Shown piece by piece: positions 37,113-46,516 of a stretch of DNA of 64,000 bases (its first letter is position 1; each line of letters opens with the position of its first letter). The stretch is taken from positions 379,807 through 443,806 of the forward strand of contig NZ_LUTV01000002.1 in the NCBI RefSeq assembly GCF_001646945.1, given 5' to 3'. This DNA is from Endozoicomonas ascidiicola. Lineage in GTDB: Bacteria; Pseudomonadota; Gammaproteobacteria; Pseudomonadales; Endozoicomonadaceae. A program made the position numbers and the translations under genes. The notes below the pieces were generated by a model. It was not told the origin of the DNA. It did not search any database and worked only from the letters and a program-made list of their open reading frames with translations.

Positions 37113-37157
37113 AGTCTAGCAGCGGTTAACACCTATATCAATATATTTTGATATAGG
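37113..37157 (-). promoter_or_regulatory. ahcY promoter with SAH-regulator operator
   Basis: The perfect palindrome CCTATATCAA-TATATT-TTGATATAGG occupies 37132-37157. Read toward ahcY, TTGATA inside the arm (37136-37141) lies exactly 17 bp from TAGACT (37113-37118), a fair sigma-70 pair. A repressor bound here would cover the -35. The same design is upstream of the ArsR/methyltransferase gene (40387-40431). Confidence 0.7.
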
Positions 37158-37223
37158 CTTGGGAGCATTTTAATCTATCCTCGACTGTGATCGAATAATT
37201 CTACCTTTGAGGCTCATGTGATC

Positions 37224-38132
37224 ATGCTTAGCCCTTTACCTACAAAATTTCAGCATACTCCATATGCTGTATTGGAAGATGATACTAAATCCTTACCGCC
37301 ACCCACCACTCAAAATAGAGTCGGAGGTATAACTACGTTTAATCAGCATACAGTTCAACTTCCACAACAGGAGCAAAAACTCTTTCAAGCCTTTAAACAT
37401 TGTAGAGAACATCTTGGGAAAAAAAATAAGGTTATAGGACTGGACCAAAGAGACACTGTAGTTATTAAACAACTCACACATTGCTTTTATGGTGATGAAT
37501 CGTCTTATAAAACAAACCGGAAGCTTAAAAGTATTGCAGGTTGCTCCACACCAGGACTTATATATGCAGGAATAACAATGGGTATCGGCGTTGCCTGCGC
37601 TCCATTCACGGGTGGAATTTCTTTACCCCTGGCTGGAACTGCAGCTGCTATTGGTTTAGCTAGTGCTGTTCACGGCGCAGCCAAAGGCGCGGTTGTAGGG
37701 GGGCGCTGTTGCCATGATAGAAAATGGTTTCAAAGTCTCGTCGGGGCAGAAAACACAATGCTTTTTTTAAAAACACATCCCAAGGCTGAACAAATCGAGC
37801 AATTGAGAAAAATAGCAGACGATCTCCAAAACAAACTTTTACCTGATAATTTTAAGAAGACTTTTGCTAATATCAGGAAGGATTTGGGATTATCGAAATA
37901 CAACATTAAAAATAAAATAATGTTTAAGAAAGATTCTACTCATTTAGCGGCTGAATTAAAATTGGCCTCCCGTGTTATAGATATATATTTCCAGCATGCA
38001 CTATACAGACATCTAAATCCTAAACAGAATTCAGATCTGCCTATGTTACTGACAGGAGAGCACTCACGCTCTCCCTCACTGCAATCCACTACAAGCAGTA
38101 ACAATCCATTCCTTAGTGATTTCATTCCTTAG
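37224..38132 (+). CDS. Orphan protein with long hydrophobic hairpin
   Basis: About 302 residues from the ATG at 37224 (a GTG at 37218 is also in frame; GAGG lies before both). I recognise no family. The N-terminal 60 residues are polar and Pro/Gln rich, about residues 108-163 form a Gly/Ala-rich hydrophobic stretch able to cross a membrane twice (TPGLIYAGITMGIGVACAPF), and the rest is helical and basic with a Ser-rich end. There is no signal peptide. It is an AT-rich insert between ahcY and metK and shares its upstream region with ahcY, so the palindrome there could also affect it. It ends 8 bases from the convergent metK stop. Confidence 0.68.
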   Translation: MLSPLPTKFQHTPYAVLEDDTKSLPPPTTQNRVGGITTFNQHTVQLPQQEQKLFQAFKHCREHLGKKNKVIGLDQRDTVVIKQLTHCFYGDESSYKTNRKLKSIAGCSTPGLIYAGITMGIGVACAPFTGGISLPLAGTAAAIGLASAVHGAAKGAVVGGRCCHDRKWFQSLVGAENTMLFLKTHPKAEQIEQLRKIADDLQNKLLPDNFKKTFANIRKDLGLSKYNIKNKIMFKKDSTHLAAELKLASRVIDIYFQHALYRHLNPKQNSDLPMLLTGEHSRSPSLQSTTSSNNPFLSDFIP

Positions 38133-38140
38133 TGATTTGG

Positions 38141-39316
38141 TTAAATAGACAAACCTAAACCTGCAGCCTTACGAAGTTGGTCAGCTTTATCCGTATTCTC
38201 CCAGGTAAACTCAGCTTCTTCACGGCCAAAGTGACCATAAGCAGCGGTTGCCTGATAAATTGGACGTTTAAGATCCAGCATCTTCACCAACCCACCAGCA
38301 CGCAGATCAAAGTATTCACGAACCAGTTCTGCGATCCGGTCGTCAGAGACTTTGCCGGTTCCGAAGGTGTTGATGGAAATCGACGTAGGCTCGGAAACAC
38401 CAATGGCGTAGGAAATCTGAATTTCACAACGATCAGCCAAACCTGCAGCAACAATATTCTTCGCCACATATCGACCCGCGTAAGCAGCTGAGCGATCAAC
38501 CTTGGATGGATCTTTACCAGAGAAGGCACCACCACCGTGACGAGCCATACCGCCGTAGGTATCAACAATGATTTTGCGGCCAGTCAGACCACAGTCGCCT
38601 ACCGGGCCGCCGATCACGAAAATACCGGTTGGGTTAATGTGATACTTGGTGTCTGCATGGAGCCAGCCTTCCGGGAAAACAGGCTTGATGATCTGTTCCA
38701 GCACTTCACGACGAATCTCTTCCAGAGACACACCAGGAGAATGCTGAGTAGACAGCACCACGGCATCAACGCTTTGTACTTTGCCGTTTTCATCATAACG
38801 CATGGTAACCTGACTTTTTGCATCAGGGCGCAACCATGGCAGCGTGCCATCCTTACGTAACTGAGCCTGACGTTTTACCAGCTCGTGAGCGTAGTAGATC
38901 GGTGCAGGCATCAGCACAGGCGTTTCGTTGGTTGCGTAACCAAACATCAAGCCTTGGTCACCGGCGCCTTGATCGTGATCGTCACGTTCATCAACACCAA
39001 CAGCGATGTCTGGAGATTGCTTACCAATGGCATTCAGCACTGCAACGCAATCGCCATCAAAACCCAGATCACCGTGGTTGTAACCGATATCGGTCACTAC
39101 CTTGCGAACCAGGTCTTCAATATCAACATAAGTATTGGTTCTTACTTCACCCGCAACCACGACCATGCCGGTTTTTACCATAGTTTCCACAGCGACACGG
39201 GCATCTGGGTCGTCTTTCAACATCGCATCCAGAATTGCATCAGAAATCTGATCAGCAATTTTATCCGGATGACCTTCGGATACAGATTCGGAAGTAAATA
39301 GTGAATACTCAGACAT
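38141..39316 (-). CDS. metK: S-adenosylmethionine synthase
   Basis: MetK makes S-adenosylmethionine from methionine and ATP. All family blocks are present: [71 protein letters not shown]. At 391 residues it is complete. AGAGGG precedes the ATG. It lies 51 bases behind the ArsR/methyltransferase regulator on the same strand, an arrangement shared, as I recall, with Pseudomonas PA0546-PA0547, so it is probably transcribed from the regulator's promoter. Confidence 0.97.
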   Translation of the reverse strand: MSEYSLFTSESVSEGHPDKIADQISDAILDAMLKDDPDARVAVETMVKTGMVVVAGEVRTNTYVDIEDLVRKVVTDIGYNHGDLGFDGDCVAVLNAIGKQSPDIAVGVDERDDHDQGAGDQGLMFGYATNETPVLMPAPIYYAHELVKRQAQLRKDGTLPWLRPDAKSQVTMRYDENGKVQSVDAVVLSTQHSPGVSLEEIRREVLEQIIKPVFPEGWLHADTKYHINPTGIFVIGGPVGDCGLTGRKIIVDTYGGMARHGGGAFSGKDPSKVDRSAAYAGRYVAKNIVAAGLADRCEIQISYAIGVSEPTSISINTFGTGKVSDDRIAELVREYFDLRAGGLVKMLDLKRPIYQATAAYGHFGREEAEFTWENTDKADQLRKAAGLGLSI

Positions 39317-39367
39317 AGTCGTAGAACCCTCTTAATCAATGAAAAAATAATAAACTGTCAAAATCAG

Positions 39368-40327
39368 TTATTCCGGCAACTGGAAACATCTGACCTGAAT
39401 TTGAAAACCATTACGTAAGCCAAGATACTGGGACTCGGAGCTTAAAAGGCCAACTTTCTCTGCCCACTGGCTTAACTCTTCTGCGCTGAACCCCAACCAT
39501 AAGTCACCGCAGGATTCACGCACCCAGTCCTGATCATGATGACTGAGCTCGCTGATCATCATGCTGCCGCCGGGCTTTAACAGCTTTGCTGACCAGAAAA
39601 AAATATCGCCGGGGCTGGGAACATGATGCAGTACCATGTTCGCAACGATGCAATCAAAGCGTTTTTCGTAGTCGCTTAACGATTGAATCTCGCCATGGAT
39701 AAAGTGGATATTGTCCAACTTCTGGTTACTGGCACTTTGTCGTGAATAATCGAGCATTTTCTCTGAGCTATCCACCGCATAGACATCATCAAATATGCCC
39801 GATAGCGTCTTCAGAAAAGCACCTTCCCCTGGCCCGAGTTCCAGTGCCATTTTGGAATCAGTAAACGTCGTCGCAGCAATCAGATCCGATACCGAATCGG
39901 CATAAAGCTGATGTTCAGCAATCAGCTCTTGCTGCTTGCGAAACTCATCAGAATTTCGGGTGAAGAATGCCTGAGACAACTCTGATCTCTGCTGACGAAT
40001 CAACTGAAGGCGCTTTGTCAGCAGCTCAGGCATAGGAAGCTCTTCCACCGCCTGATACAACGCTCGCACCACAGGTTCCAGAAAGCTGTCGGATGGTGGC
40101 AACGCCCTGCGATAAAAAATGCTATTGCCATCCTTCCGGGTAGAGACGAGCCCTGCCTGCAGCAGAACTTTTAGATGGTGGCTCATGGCAGGTTGTCGCA
40201 TATCAAAAAGGCTGCTGAGCTCAAGCACCCCTAATGACTCCGTACTCAACACTCTGAGAATCTGCAGTCTTAACAAGTCGCCGCTGGCTTTTGTCACAGC
40301 TGCCAGCTGTTCGTAACCCTCAGTCAA
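39368..40327 (-). CDS. ArsR-family regulator fused to a SAM-dependent methyltransferase domain
   Basis: The N-terminal 90 residues form an ArsR winged helix (LLRLQILRVLSTESLGVLEL, MRQPAMSHHLKVLLQAGLV). The C-terminal part is a class I methyltransferase fold (ALELGPGEGAFLKTL, CIVANMVLHHVPSPGDI). Proteins of this layout beside metK are thought to sense S-adenosylhomocysteine or SAM and control the methyl cycle (SahR-type). A TTG start behind AAGGCGG is used; no ATG fits. Its own promoter carries a weaker copy of the ahcY palindrome, which suggests autoregulation and joint control of metK, ahcY and metF. Confidence 0.85.
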   Translation of the reverse strand: MTEGYEQLAAVTKASGDLLRLQILRVLSTESLGVLELSSLFDMRQPAMSHHLKVLLQAGLVSTRKDGNSIFYRRALPPSDSFLEPVVRALYQAVEELPMPELLTKRLQLIRQQRSELSQAFFTRNSDEFRKQQELIAEHQLYADSVSDLIAATTFTDSKMALELGPGEGAFLKTLSGIFDDVYAVDSSEKMLDYSRQSASNQKLDNIHFIHGEIQSLSDYEKRFDCIVANMVLHHVPSPGDIFFWSAKLLKPGGSMMISELSHHDQDWVRESCGDLWLGFSAEELSQWAEKVGLLSSESQYLGLRNGFQIQVRCFQLPE

Positions 40328-40386
40328 TGTAAACCGCCTTTTCCTTTATACCCATCATGCACAGCGGGTCTCATTTACTGATGTTG

Positions 40387-40431
40387 ATTTTAGCAACACA
40401 GACAACCTATATCAAAATATTTTTATATACA
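40387..40431 (-). promoter_or_regulatory. Promoter and operator of the ArsR/methyltransferase gene
   Basis: The left arm CCTATATCAA (40406-40415) is identical to the ahcY operator; the right arm matches 7 of 10. TTGATA within it (40410-40415, minus strand) lies exactly 17 bp from TAAAAT (40387-40392), a good sigma-70 promoter reading into the regulator and metK. Confidence 0.7.
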
Positions 40432-40725
40432 TGATGAATTGCAAATTCTGCTCTATAGTTATCTCCTTCAATTGGCTCAGGCATTTCTAATGGCCTTTCT
40501 AATATGCAGTTGTCCAAATGAAAGCATATTTTCTGACTAAGTAGACAGCCACTCTGCAGCATTGCAGCTATCCACTCAGCCAGAAATATTCGATTTCATT
40601 TGCACAACTTCTGACTAACATCATTTAATTGGCACGATTGTTAGTCGTAGATGTTCAGCCGTTTTCGGCTTGGGGCGCTACTTAAGAATCACCTGTGGCC
40701 AACAGCCAGATGAAATAATACGCAA
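40432..40725. other. Upstream region of the translocase gene
   Basis: Together with the operator region this makes a 398-base gap between divergent genes. It must hold the promoter of the translocase gene; TATAGT at 40454-40459 is a possible -10 with no clear -35. No RNA gene is seen. Confidence 0.4.
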
Positions 40726-42165
40726 ATGAATAAAGTCCTTGCCAGCGAGGTGCCAGAAAGCTCAAACACCTTGCTTTATCTGCAAATTACCATGATGGCC
40801 TGCTGCATCTTTAATTTCGACATACTCTGGAATTTAAAAGAATCCCTTCTGGTCACCCGACTGGGAGCAGAAGCTATTCCTTTTATTAAACTGTGCGCCG
40901 TCATGCCAGTTGCTTTCATTTTTTTGTTTTGTTACAGCGCACTGGCTAACCGATTGAATAAAAGAATGCTATTTGCCGTAGCGATTGGCCCGTTCCTTCT
41001 ATGGATGCCCCTGTTCTCTATACTCATTTACCCAAACCTTGATGCTTTTGCCCCGGCCACTTTTACCCAATGGCTTTCACCCTATGTACCAGATCATCTT
41101 CAGTTTATTACTGGCATGATTTATTACTGGCCACTCACACTGTTTTTTGCTTTGGCTGAAATATGGGGATCCGCCGTCATTTGTATTTTGTTCTGGACCT
41201 CCGTTAATGACCTCCATAACAGTCGAAGTGCAGCCCGGCATTACCCAATTTTGACTATGGTGGGCAGCAGTGCCTCTATTATTTCCGGACCTCTTTTATA
41301 CTATTGTGCTTCAAAAGGATTATCTTCAGAGAACGCTGGATGGCAGGGAAGTCTGACAACACTTTCCGTACTGTTTGTCATTTTTGGGCTGATGATTCTT
41401 GTACTGAATGAATACTGCTATCGCCTGCAGGGTGAAGATACAAAAACACAGTCAAGCCTTTCAACCACAACCCACCTACCCGTTTTTGATAGTTTTAAAT
41501 ACTTGGCTCGCTGCCCCTACCTCACCAGCATTGCTCTGATGATGTTGGGATATTGTATCTCTATCAATATGGTTGAGCTGGCTTGGAAGAGTCAGCTTGT
41601 GGAGAAATACCCCAGTGAAGTCGACTATTCGATGTTTATGGGCAAGGTTGCACTGGTTAATGGCATCGGTAGCCTGCTCTGCGGATTAATGACGCCGGTA
41701 TTACTCAATAGAAGCTGGTTCACAGCGACGTTTGCAACACCTTTTATTATTCTTATTACAGCAGCCCCATTTTTCATTTTCACGCTGTTCCAAAACGCCA
41801 ACCTTAACCTTCTTTTTTTTAGCAGCCTTGATCTATCGATGCTGAGCCTCAATGCCGGACTTTGCTGCCATGCTCTGGGAAAATCCGCAAAGTACACCCT
41901 ATTCAATACAACCAAAGAGATGACTTTTGTACCTTTGGATGTAGAAAGAAAATACAAGGGCAAAGCCGCTATAGAACTGGTCGTCAGTAGGGTTGGTAAA
42001 GCTGGAAGTTCTCTGTTGCAGCAAATCTTAATTTCTCTGGGTGGCTCGATGAGTCTGATTACCTCCTGGCTGGCTGGTGCGTTTTTAATGGCAATCATTA
42101 TGTGGCTTTTTGCTATCAAGAAACTTGGCAAGCACTACTGGAAACTTATGGACAATGAACCCTGA
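40726..42165 (+). CDS. tlc: ATP/ADP (nucleotide) translocase, NTT/TLC family
   Basis: A 479-residue integral membrane protein with about 11-12 hydrophobic segments. It belongs to the plastid/Rickettsia/Chlamydia type of nucleotide transporter: LWNLKESLLVTRLGAEAIPF near the N-terminus, FALAEIWGSAVICILFW in the middle, INMVELAWKSQLVEKYP, and the C-terminal KYTLFNTTKEM and PLDVERKYKGKAAIEL. Charged residues that I recall as essential in plant NTT1 have counterparts here (Lys38, Glu145, Glu284, Lys397). Such carriers import host ATP in exchange for ADP, or take up nucleotides or NAD. The substrate cannot be told from sequence. It is alone between the ArsR/methyltransferase gene and a convergent EEP-family gene. 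Confidence 0.9.
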   Translation: MNKVLASEVPESSNTLLYLQITMMACCIFNFDILWNLKESLLVTRLGAEAIPFIKLCAVMPVAFIFLFCYSALANRLNKRMLFAVAIGPFLLWMPLFSILIYPNLDAFAPATFTQWLSPYVPDHLQFITGMIYYWPLTLFFALAEIWGSAVICILFWTSVNDLHNSRSAARHYPILTMVGSSASIISGPLLYYCASKGLSSENAGWQGSLTTLSVLFVIFGLMILVLNEYCYRLQGEDTKTQSSLSTTTHLPVFDSFKYLARCPYLTSIALMMLGYCISINMVELAWKSQLVEKYPSEVDYSMFMGKVALVNGIGSLLCGLMTPVLLNRSWFTATFATPFIILITAAPFFIFTLFQNANLNLLFFSSLDLSMLSLNAGLCCHALGKSAKYTLFNTTKEMTFVPLDVERKYKGKAAIELVVSRVGKAGSSLLQQILISLGGSMSLITSWLAGAFLMAIIMWLFAIKKLGKHYWKLMDNEP

Positions 42166-42393
42166 TCGGGATCGGAGGAGGTGCCGGCTTGTCAAGCTAC
42201 AACACCTCCAGCAATGAACATTTTACCAATGTGAGCATTTCATATGACTGAAAACTCAAATTGCTTCGCCAAATATAGCCACTGCGTGCGCTATAACCGG
42301 TAATTTAACATCGCCTCTTCACGACTTTCGCCTAAGATTCCCACTCGATAAGAAATATCAGAAGCTCTCATTGCCTCATTACCACTACCATAA

Positions 42394-43947
42394 TCAATAG
42401 CGCGCGCGATCTCCGACGCCATCAAAAGGCATTAAGCTGGCAATCAGCGGATGATGGTCAGCAGCAAACAATGATGAATTAACCGGCAAAACAGGACGGC
42501 TTCCAAAAAGCCCTATTTTCAGTTTTCCATAGTCAGCTTTTCCCATGCTCTCTCTAATCTCTTTCGGGTCAGTCAGCTCTGATGCTTCCAGTTCAGTATT
42601 AACCACTGGTTTGTTATAAATGGTAATGCTTGATCGACCAGCATCAAAGCCGCTACTGAATGTTCGATCAAGAACACCACTTACCGGATGCGTAGCAGGC
42701 GTTACTGCTTTGCTATTTTGATCCCATATCAGCTTTTTTGCCTCAGGCAGCATTTCCCCTTTAACAGCATTTCTGATGTCAGTCTCTGCAGATCTGGCTG
42801 CGTCTTGCCCTGCTTTTGTGGGCTGATAGCCAAAATCAAATGGGTCCATCGTCATAGATGACGCTTTATCAGCAGGTATTGACTCACCCTTATGATTATT
42901 CCAGCGGTCATAATGATGAATATCCACATTGCTGACTGCTCCAGCAGTTAGAACAGAATCTATTACCGCATCCCTATCCTCTTCAAAGGTGTTCATATCA
43001 CCCATAGCCACAACCCGAGCATTTGGGTCTGCCTGGCGAATTTCCGCCATGCGCTCTCCCAGTTTTTTGCCGTACGCTTTTTTATGCTCCGAATTCAACC
43101 CACTGTGCAGGTTCAAAACGTGGGTTATCACACCATCAGGACTTTTATAAGCGGTCTCCAAGATACTTTTGCAAGTTATGTCGCTAAGGTTATGTCTGAA
43201 TTTTTCTTTATTAAAAGCTCCCTTTTCTTCCTCTGATCCTTCCTTCGGAAACGACTTCCCGAAAGGCTTACCATCAACTGTGACTCGTATTGGCTTGGTT
43301 TCTTCCTTAATCAGTTCCAAAGCACAATCTTTACGGCGTGCAGTCATAAGATTAAAAGACCAATCAATCGAGGGGTCTACTTTCTCAAAAACTACTTCAT
43401 AACCCAATTTGTCGAGAAACGTGGAAAACTCCAGGACAAAGTTCTTTTTCGTTTCAGGATTATCCATATCCACCAAAAAGTCTCTTAGCTCTTGAAGGCA
43501 GATAATGTCAGGCTTTTGCAACTTTACAATTTCTGCCAACATGGTCCAGACGTGAATTTTTCGATTTTCCATCCGGTAGTGAGGGTGAGTTTGATGCGCC
43601 AGCCCATTACCAGCTTCCAACCGCCCCAGGCAAAGATTGACATTCCAGGACAAAACTTTGAATGCATCACCGCTCTCATTCTGTTGTTCCGCCACTTGGA
43701 TGGAATCCAGGTATTCTTTAACTAATGGGTGGTCAAGAAAATGCTCTGGATTGACCAAGCTGGTCTTCTGGAAATCAGATAAAGACCGAATGATTTCACC
43801 ATCTACCTGAAGGTAGTTTTTACCTTCAACCTCACATACACCAACCGACTGATTCAGGGTTGCTTTATCCTGAGCTAAATACACCTGACTAGCTGAAGTG
43901 TTATTGGGCAAAGATGCCGAAGGCACTCTAGGGTTCATACTAAGCAT
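42394..43947 (-). CDS. Endonuclease/exonuclease/phosphatase (EEP) family protein
   Basis: A 517-residue protein with all EEP catalytic blocks: LSWNVN (Asn102), LQELR (Glu153), NLHSG (His281), GDMNTF (Asp317, Asn319), LDRTF (Asp427) and ADHHP (Asp497, His498). The fold is shared by DNase I, exonuclease III, inositol polyphosphate 5-phosphatases and sphingomyelinases, so the substrate is open: nucleic acid or phospholipid. There is no signal peptide; residues 1-90 are a polar extension before the domain. AAAGGA lies 8 bases before the ATG. It is convergent with the translocase gene. A secreted host-acting enzyme is a reasonable guess only. Confidence 0.85.
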   Translation of the reverse strand: MLSMNPRVPSASLPNNTSASQVYLAQDKATLNQSVGVCEVEGKNYLQVDGEIIRSLSDFQKTSLVNPEHFLDHPLVKEYLDSIQVAEQQNESGDAFKVLSWNVNLCLGRLEAGNGLAHQTHPHYRMENRKIHVWTMLAEIVKLQKPDIICLQELRDFLVDMDNPETKKNFVLEFSTFLDKLGYEVVFEKVDPSIDWSFNLMTARRKDCALELIKEETKPIRVTVDGKPFGKSFPKEGSEEEKGAFNKEKFRHNLSDITCKSILETAYKSPDGVITHVLNLHSGLNSEHKKAYGKKLGERMAEIRQADPNARVVAMGDMNTFEEDRDAVIDSVLTAGAVSNVDIHHYDRWNNHKGESIPADKASSMTMDPFDFGYQPTKAGQDAARSAETDIRNAVKGEMLPEAKKLIWDQNSKAVTPATHPVSGVLDRTFSSGFDAGRSSITIYNKPVVNTELEASELTDPKEIRESMGKADYGKLKIGLFGSRPVLPVNSSLFAADHHPLIASLMPFDGVGDRARY

Positions 43948-44119
43948 ATCGTTTATCCTTTATTTCATACTCACGTTAACGAGATAAATTGGACACTTAG
44001 TTAATAAGCAAGTTCCTTCCAAGCCCAAAAATTAATTTATGATGTTTCATGTTTTCGTCCAAAGGCTTTAAAATAGCGCCCGAATTCAAATGAACTGGAT
44101 CCCCAGGAGCAGAAATTCC

Positions 44120-46117
44120 ATGTCCTCACGTCGTGAGCTTGCCAACGCTATTCGCGCCCTCAGTATGGACGCCGTCCAAAAAGCCAAATCCGGCCACCCG
44201 GGCGCGCCCATGGGAATGGCGGATATCGCTGAAGTACTTTGGCGAGATTACCTGAACCACAATCCGACCAACCCGAAATGGATGGACAGAGACCGCTTTG
44301 TTCTGTCCAACGGTCACGGTTCCATGTTGCTTTACTCTTTGCTCCACCTTTCAGGGTATGAGTTAAGCATTGATGATCTGAAAAACTTCCGTCAGCTGCA
44401 TTCCAAAACCGCAGGTCACCCTGAATACGGTTATGCACCGGGCATCGAAACCACCACTGGCCCACTGGGTCAGGGCATGGCCAACGCTGTTGGTATGGCG
44501 GCGGCTGAGAAAGCACTGGCTGCTCAGTTCAACAAACCGGGCCATGACATCGTTGACCACCACACCTATGTATTCATGGGTGATGGTTGCATGATGGAAG
44601 GTATTTCCCACGAAGTTTGCTCCCTGGCGGGCACGCTTGGACTGGGTAAACTAGTTGCGTTTTACGACGACAACGGCATCTCCATCGATGGTGAAGTTGA
44701 AGGTTGGTTCACTGACGACACCGTTAAGCGTTTTGAAGCTTACAACTGGCACGTTATCCCTGCGGTTGATGGTCACGATGCAGATGCCATCAAAGCGGCT
44801 ATTGAAACGGCTCATGCAGAAACCGAAAAGCCAACCCTGATTTGCTGCAAAACCATCATCGGCTTTGGTTCGCCAAACAAAGAAGGCAAAGAAGATTGCC
44901 ACGGCGCGCCACTGGGCGACGACGAAATCAAACTGACCCGCGAACGTCTGGGTTGGACTCACCCGTCGTTTGAAATTCCATCTGACATCTACAGCCAGTG
45001 GAATGCCAAAGAAGCCGGTGCAGCTAAAGAAGCTGCGTGGGATGAGAAGTTTGCTGCTTACTCAGCGGAGTTCCCGGAACTGGCTGCAGAGTACGTTCGT
45101 CGTCAGAAAGGTGAACTGCCTGCGGACTTCTCCGAGAAAGCTAACGCTTACATCAAATCCTGTCAGGAAACTGGTGAGAAAGTTGCCAGCCGTAAAGCGT
45201 CCCAGAACACTCTGAACGCTTATGGCCCAGAGCTACCAGAACTGCTTGGTGGCTCTGCTGACCTGGCGGGTTCCAACCTGACCATCTGGAGCGGCTCCAA
45301 AGGCATCAAGCGTGAAGACGCTAACGGTAACTACCTGTTCTACGGTGTTCGTGAATTCGGCATGACTGCCATGATGAACGGCATCGCCCTGCACGGTGGT
45401 TTCATTCCTTACGGCGCGACTTTCCTGGTCTTCATGGAATACGCTTGCAACGCGGTGCGTATGGCAGCACTGATGAAGCAGCGCTCCATTCAGGTTTACA
45501 CTCACGACTCCATTGGTCTTGGTGAAGACGGCCCAACCCACCAGCCGATTGAACAAATTGCCAGCCTGCGCATGACGCCAAACGTTAACGCGTGGCGCCC
45601 ATGCGACACCGTTGAATCTGCGGTTGCCTGGAAGCACGCGATCGAACGCACCGATGGTCCGAGCGCACTGATCTTCTCCCGTCAGGGTCTGCCATGCATG
45701 CCAAGAACGGATGGCCAGATCGCCGCTGTTGAGCGTGGTGGTTACATCCTGAAAGATTGCGAAGGCACTCCGGAACTGATCCTGATTGCCACCGGTTCTG
45801 AAGTAGAATTGGCCATGAATGCTGAAGCGGCTTTGACTGAAAAAGGCCGTAAGGTGCGCGTTGTCTCCATGCCATCCACTGATGTATTCGATGCTCAGGA
45901 CGCAGAGTACAAGCAGTCCGTTCTGCCTCTGGAAGTCTCTGCCCGTATCGCTATTGAAGCGGCTCAGGCTGATTTCTGGTACAAGTATGTAGGCTTGGAT
46001 GGTCGTATTATCGGTATGACCACCTACGGCGAATCAGCGCCAGCGGAAGACCTGTTCCCATACTTTGGGTTTACCGTAGATAACATTCTTGCTGCTGCAG
46101 AAGAGCTGATCGATTAA
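44120..46117 (+). CDS. tkt: Transketolase
   Basis: Transketolase moves two-carbon ketol units between sugar phosphates with thiamine diphosphate. The N-terminal domain has [23 protein letters not shown] and the cofactor site [12 protein letters not shown]; the central domain has the transketolase pattern [20 protein letters not shown] and [16 protein letters not shown]. At 665 residues from the ATG at 44120 (AGGAG upstream) it is complete. In pseudomonads it follows metK and the regulator and precedes epd and pgk; here other genes are interposed on both sides. Confidence 0.97.
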   Translation: MSSRRELANAIRALSMDAVQKAKSGHPGAPMGMADIAEVLWRDYLNHNPTNPKWMDRDRFVLSNGHGSMLLYSLLHLSGYELSIDDLKNFRQLHSKTAGHPEYGYAPGIETTTGPLGQGMANAVGMAAAEKALAAQFNKPGHDIVDHHTYVFMGDGCMMEGISHEVCSLAGTLGLGKLVAFYDDNGISIDGEVEGWFTDDTVKRFEAYNWHVIPAVDGHDADAIKAAIETAHAETEKPTLICCKTIIGFGSPNKEGKEDCHGAPLGDDEIKLTRERLGWTHPSFEIPSDIYSQWNAKEAGAAKEAAWDEKFAAYSAEFPELAAEYVRRQKGELPADFSEKANAYIKSCQETGEKVASRKASQNTLNAYGPELPELLGGSADLAGSNLTIWSGSKGIKREDANGNYLFYGVREFGMTAMMNGIALHGGFIPYGATFLVFMEYACNAVRMAALMKQRSIQVYTHDSIGLGEDGPTHQPIEQIASLRMTPNVNAWRPCDTVESAVAWKHAIERTDGPSALIFSRQGLPCMPRTDGQIAAVERGGYILKDCEGTPELILIATGSEVELAMNAEAALTEKGRKVRVVSMPSTDVFDAQDAEYKQSVLPLEVSARIAIEAAQADFWYKYVGLDGRIIGMTTYGESAPAEDLFPYFGFTVDNILAAAEELID

Positions 46118-46144
46118 TCACTTCTAAACAGCAAAACCCTTATA

Positions 46145-46172
46145 AAAACGGCGGTGGACGTAAGTCTTCCGC
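46145..46172 (+). terminator. Intrinsic terminator of tkt
   Basis: AAAACGGCGG/CCGCCGTTTT encloses a 12-base loop and is followed by a T-run. Confidence 0.92.
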
Positions 46173-46516
46173 CGTTTTTTTTGCAAACGTTTGGTAATTC
46201 ACATCCGAACTAGAGTACCTATCTATTTATTGCGTATGGCTTTTATGAAAGAATCGTTATAGCCGTATGCAATATAAAGCGGATGTAGTTATCTCTTCGC
46301 CTTCACATAAACCTCATACATAATATGAGAAGGAAATAGGCGAGCTCACCACCACACCTCAACACTGAATTAGTGTTGTCTATCTAGAACTACACCGATA
46401 CGGCCTACCCGCTTTTACAGCGGCATCTCACTTATACGCAGTCACTGTCGTTTTGCACAGAATGCTTTTACCTAAAGCAGCAAAATTGTGGCCGCCTGAC
46501 GATTTAGGCCTGAAGA
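46173..46516. other. Upstream region of the Bcr/CflA gene with two inverted repeats
   Basis: ATTGCGTATGGCT and AGCCGTATGCAAT (about 46229-46273) pair over 11 of 13 bases, and CAACACT/AGTGTTG with spacer GAATT is a perfect palindrome at 46360-46378. Either may be an operator for the downstream transporter. No gene is seen. Confidence 0.45.

Noticed and set aside
37074-37223. SAH or SAM riboswitch upstream of ahcY
   Set aside because: The leader is short and shows an AT-rich palindrome with a promoter rather than a structured aptamer; a protein operator explains it better.
39317-39367. SAM riboswitch between the regulator and metK
   Set aside because: The gap is only 51 bases, too short for an aptamer plus expression platform.
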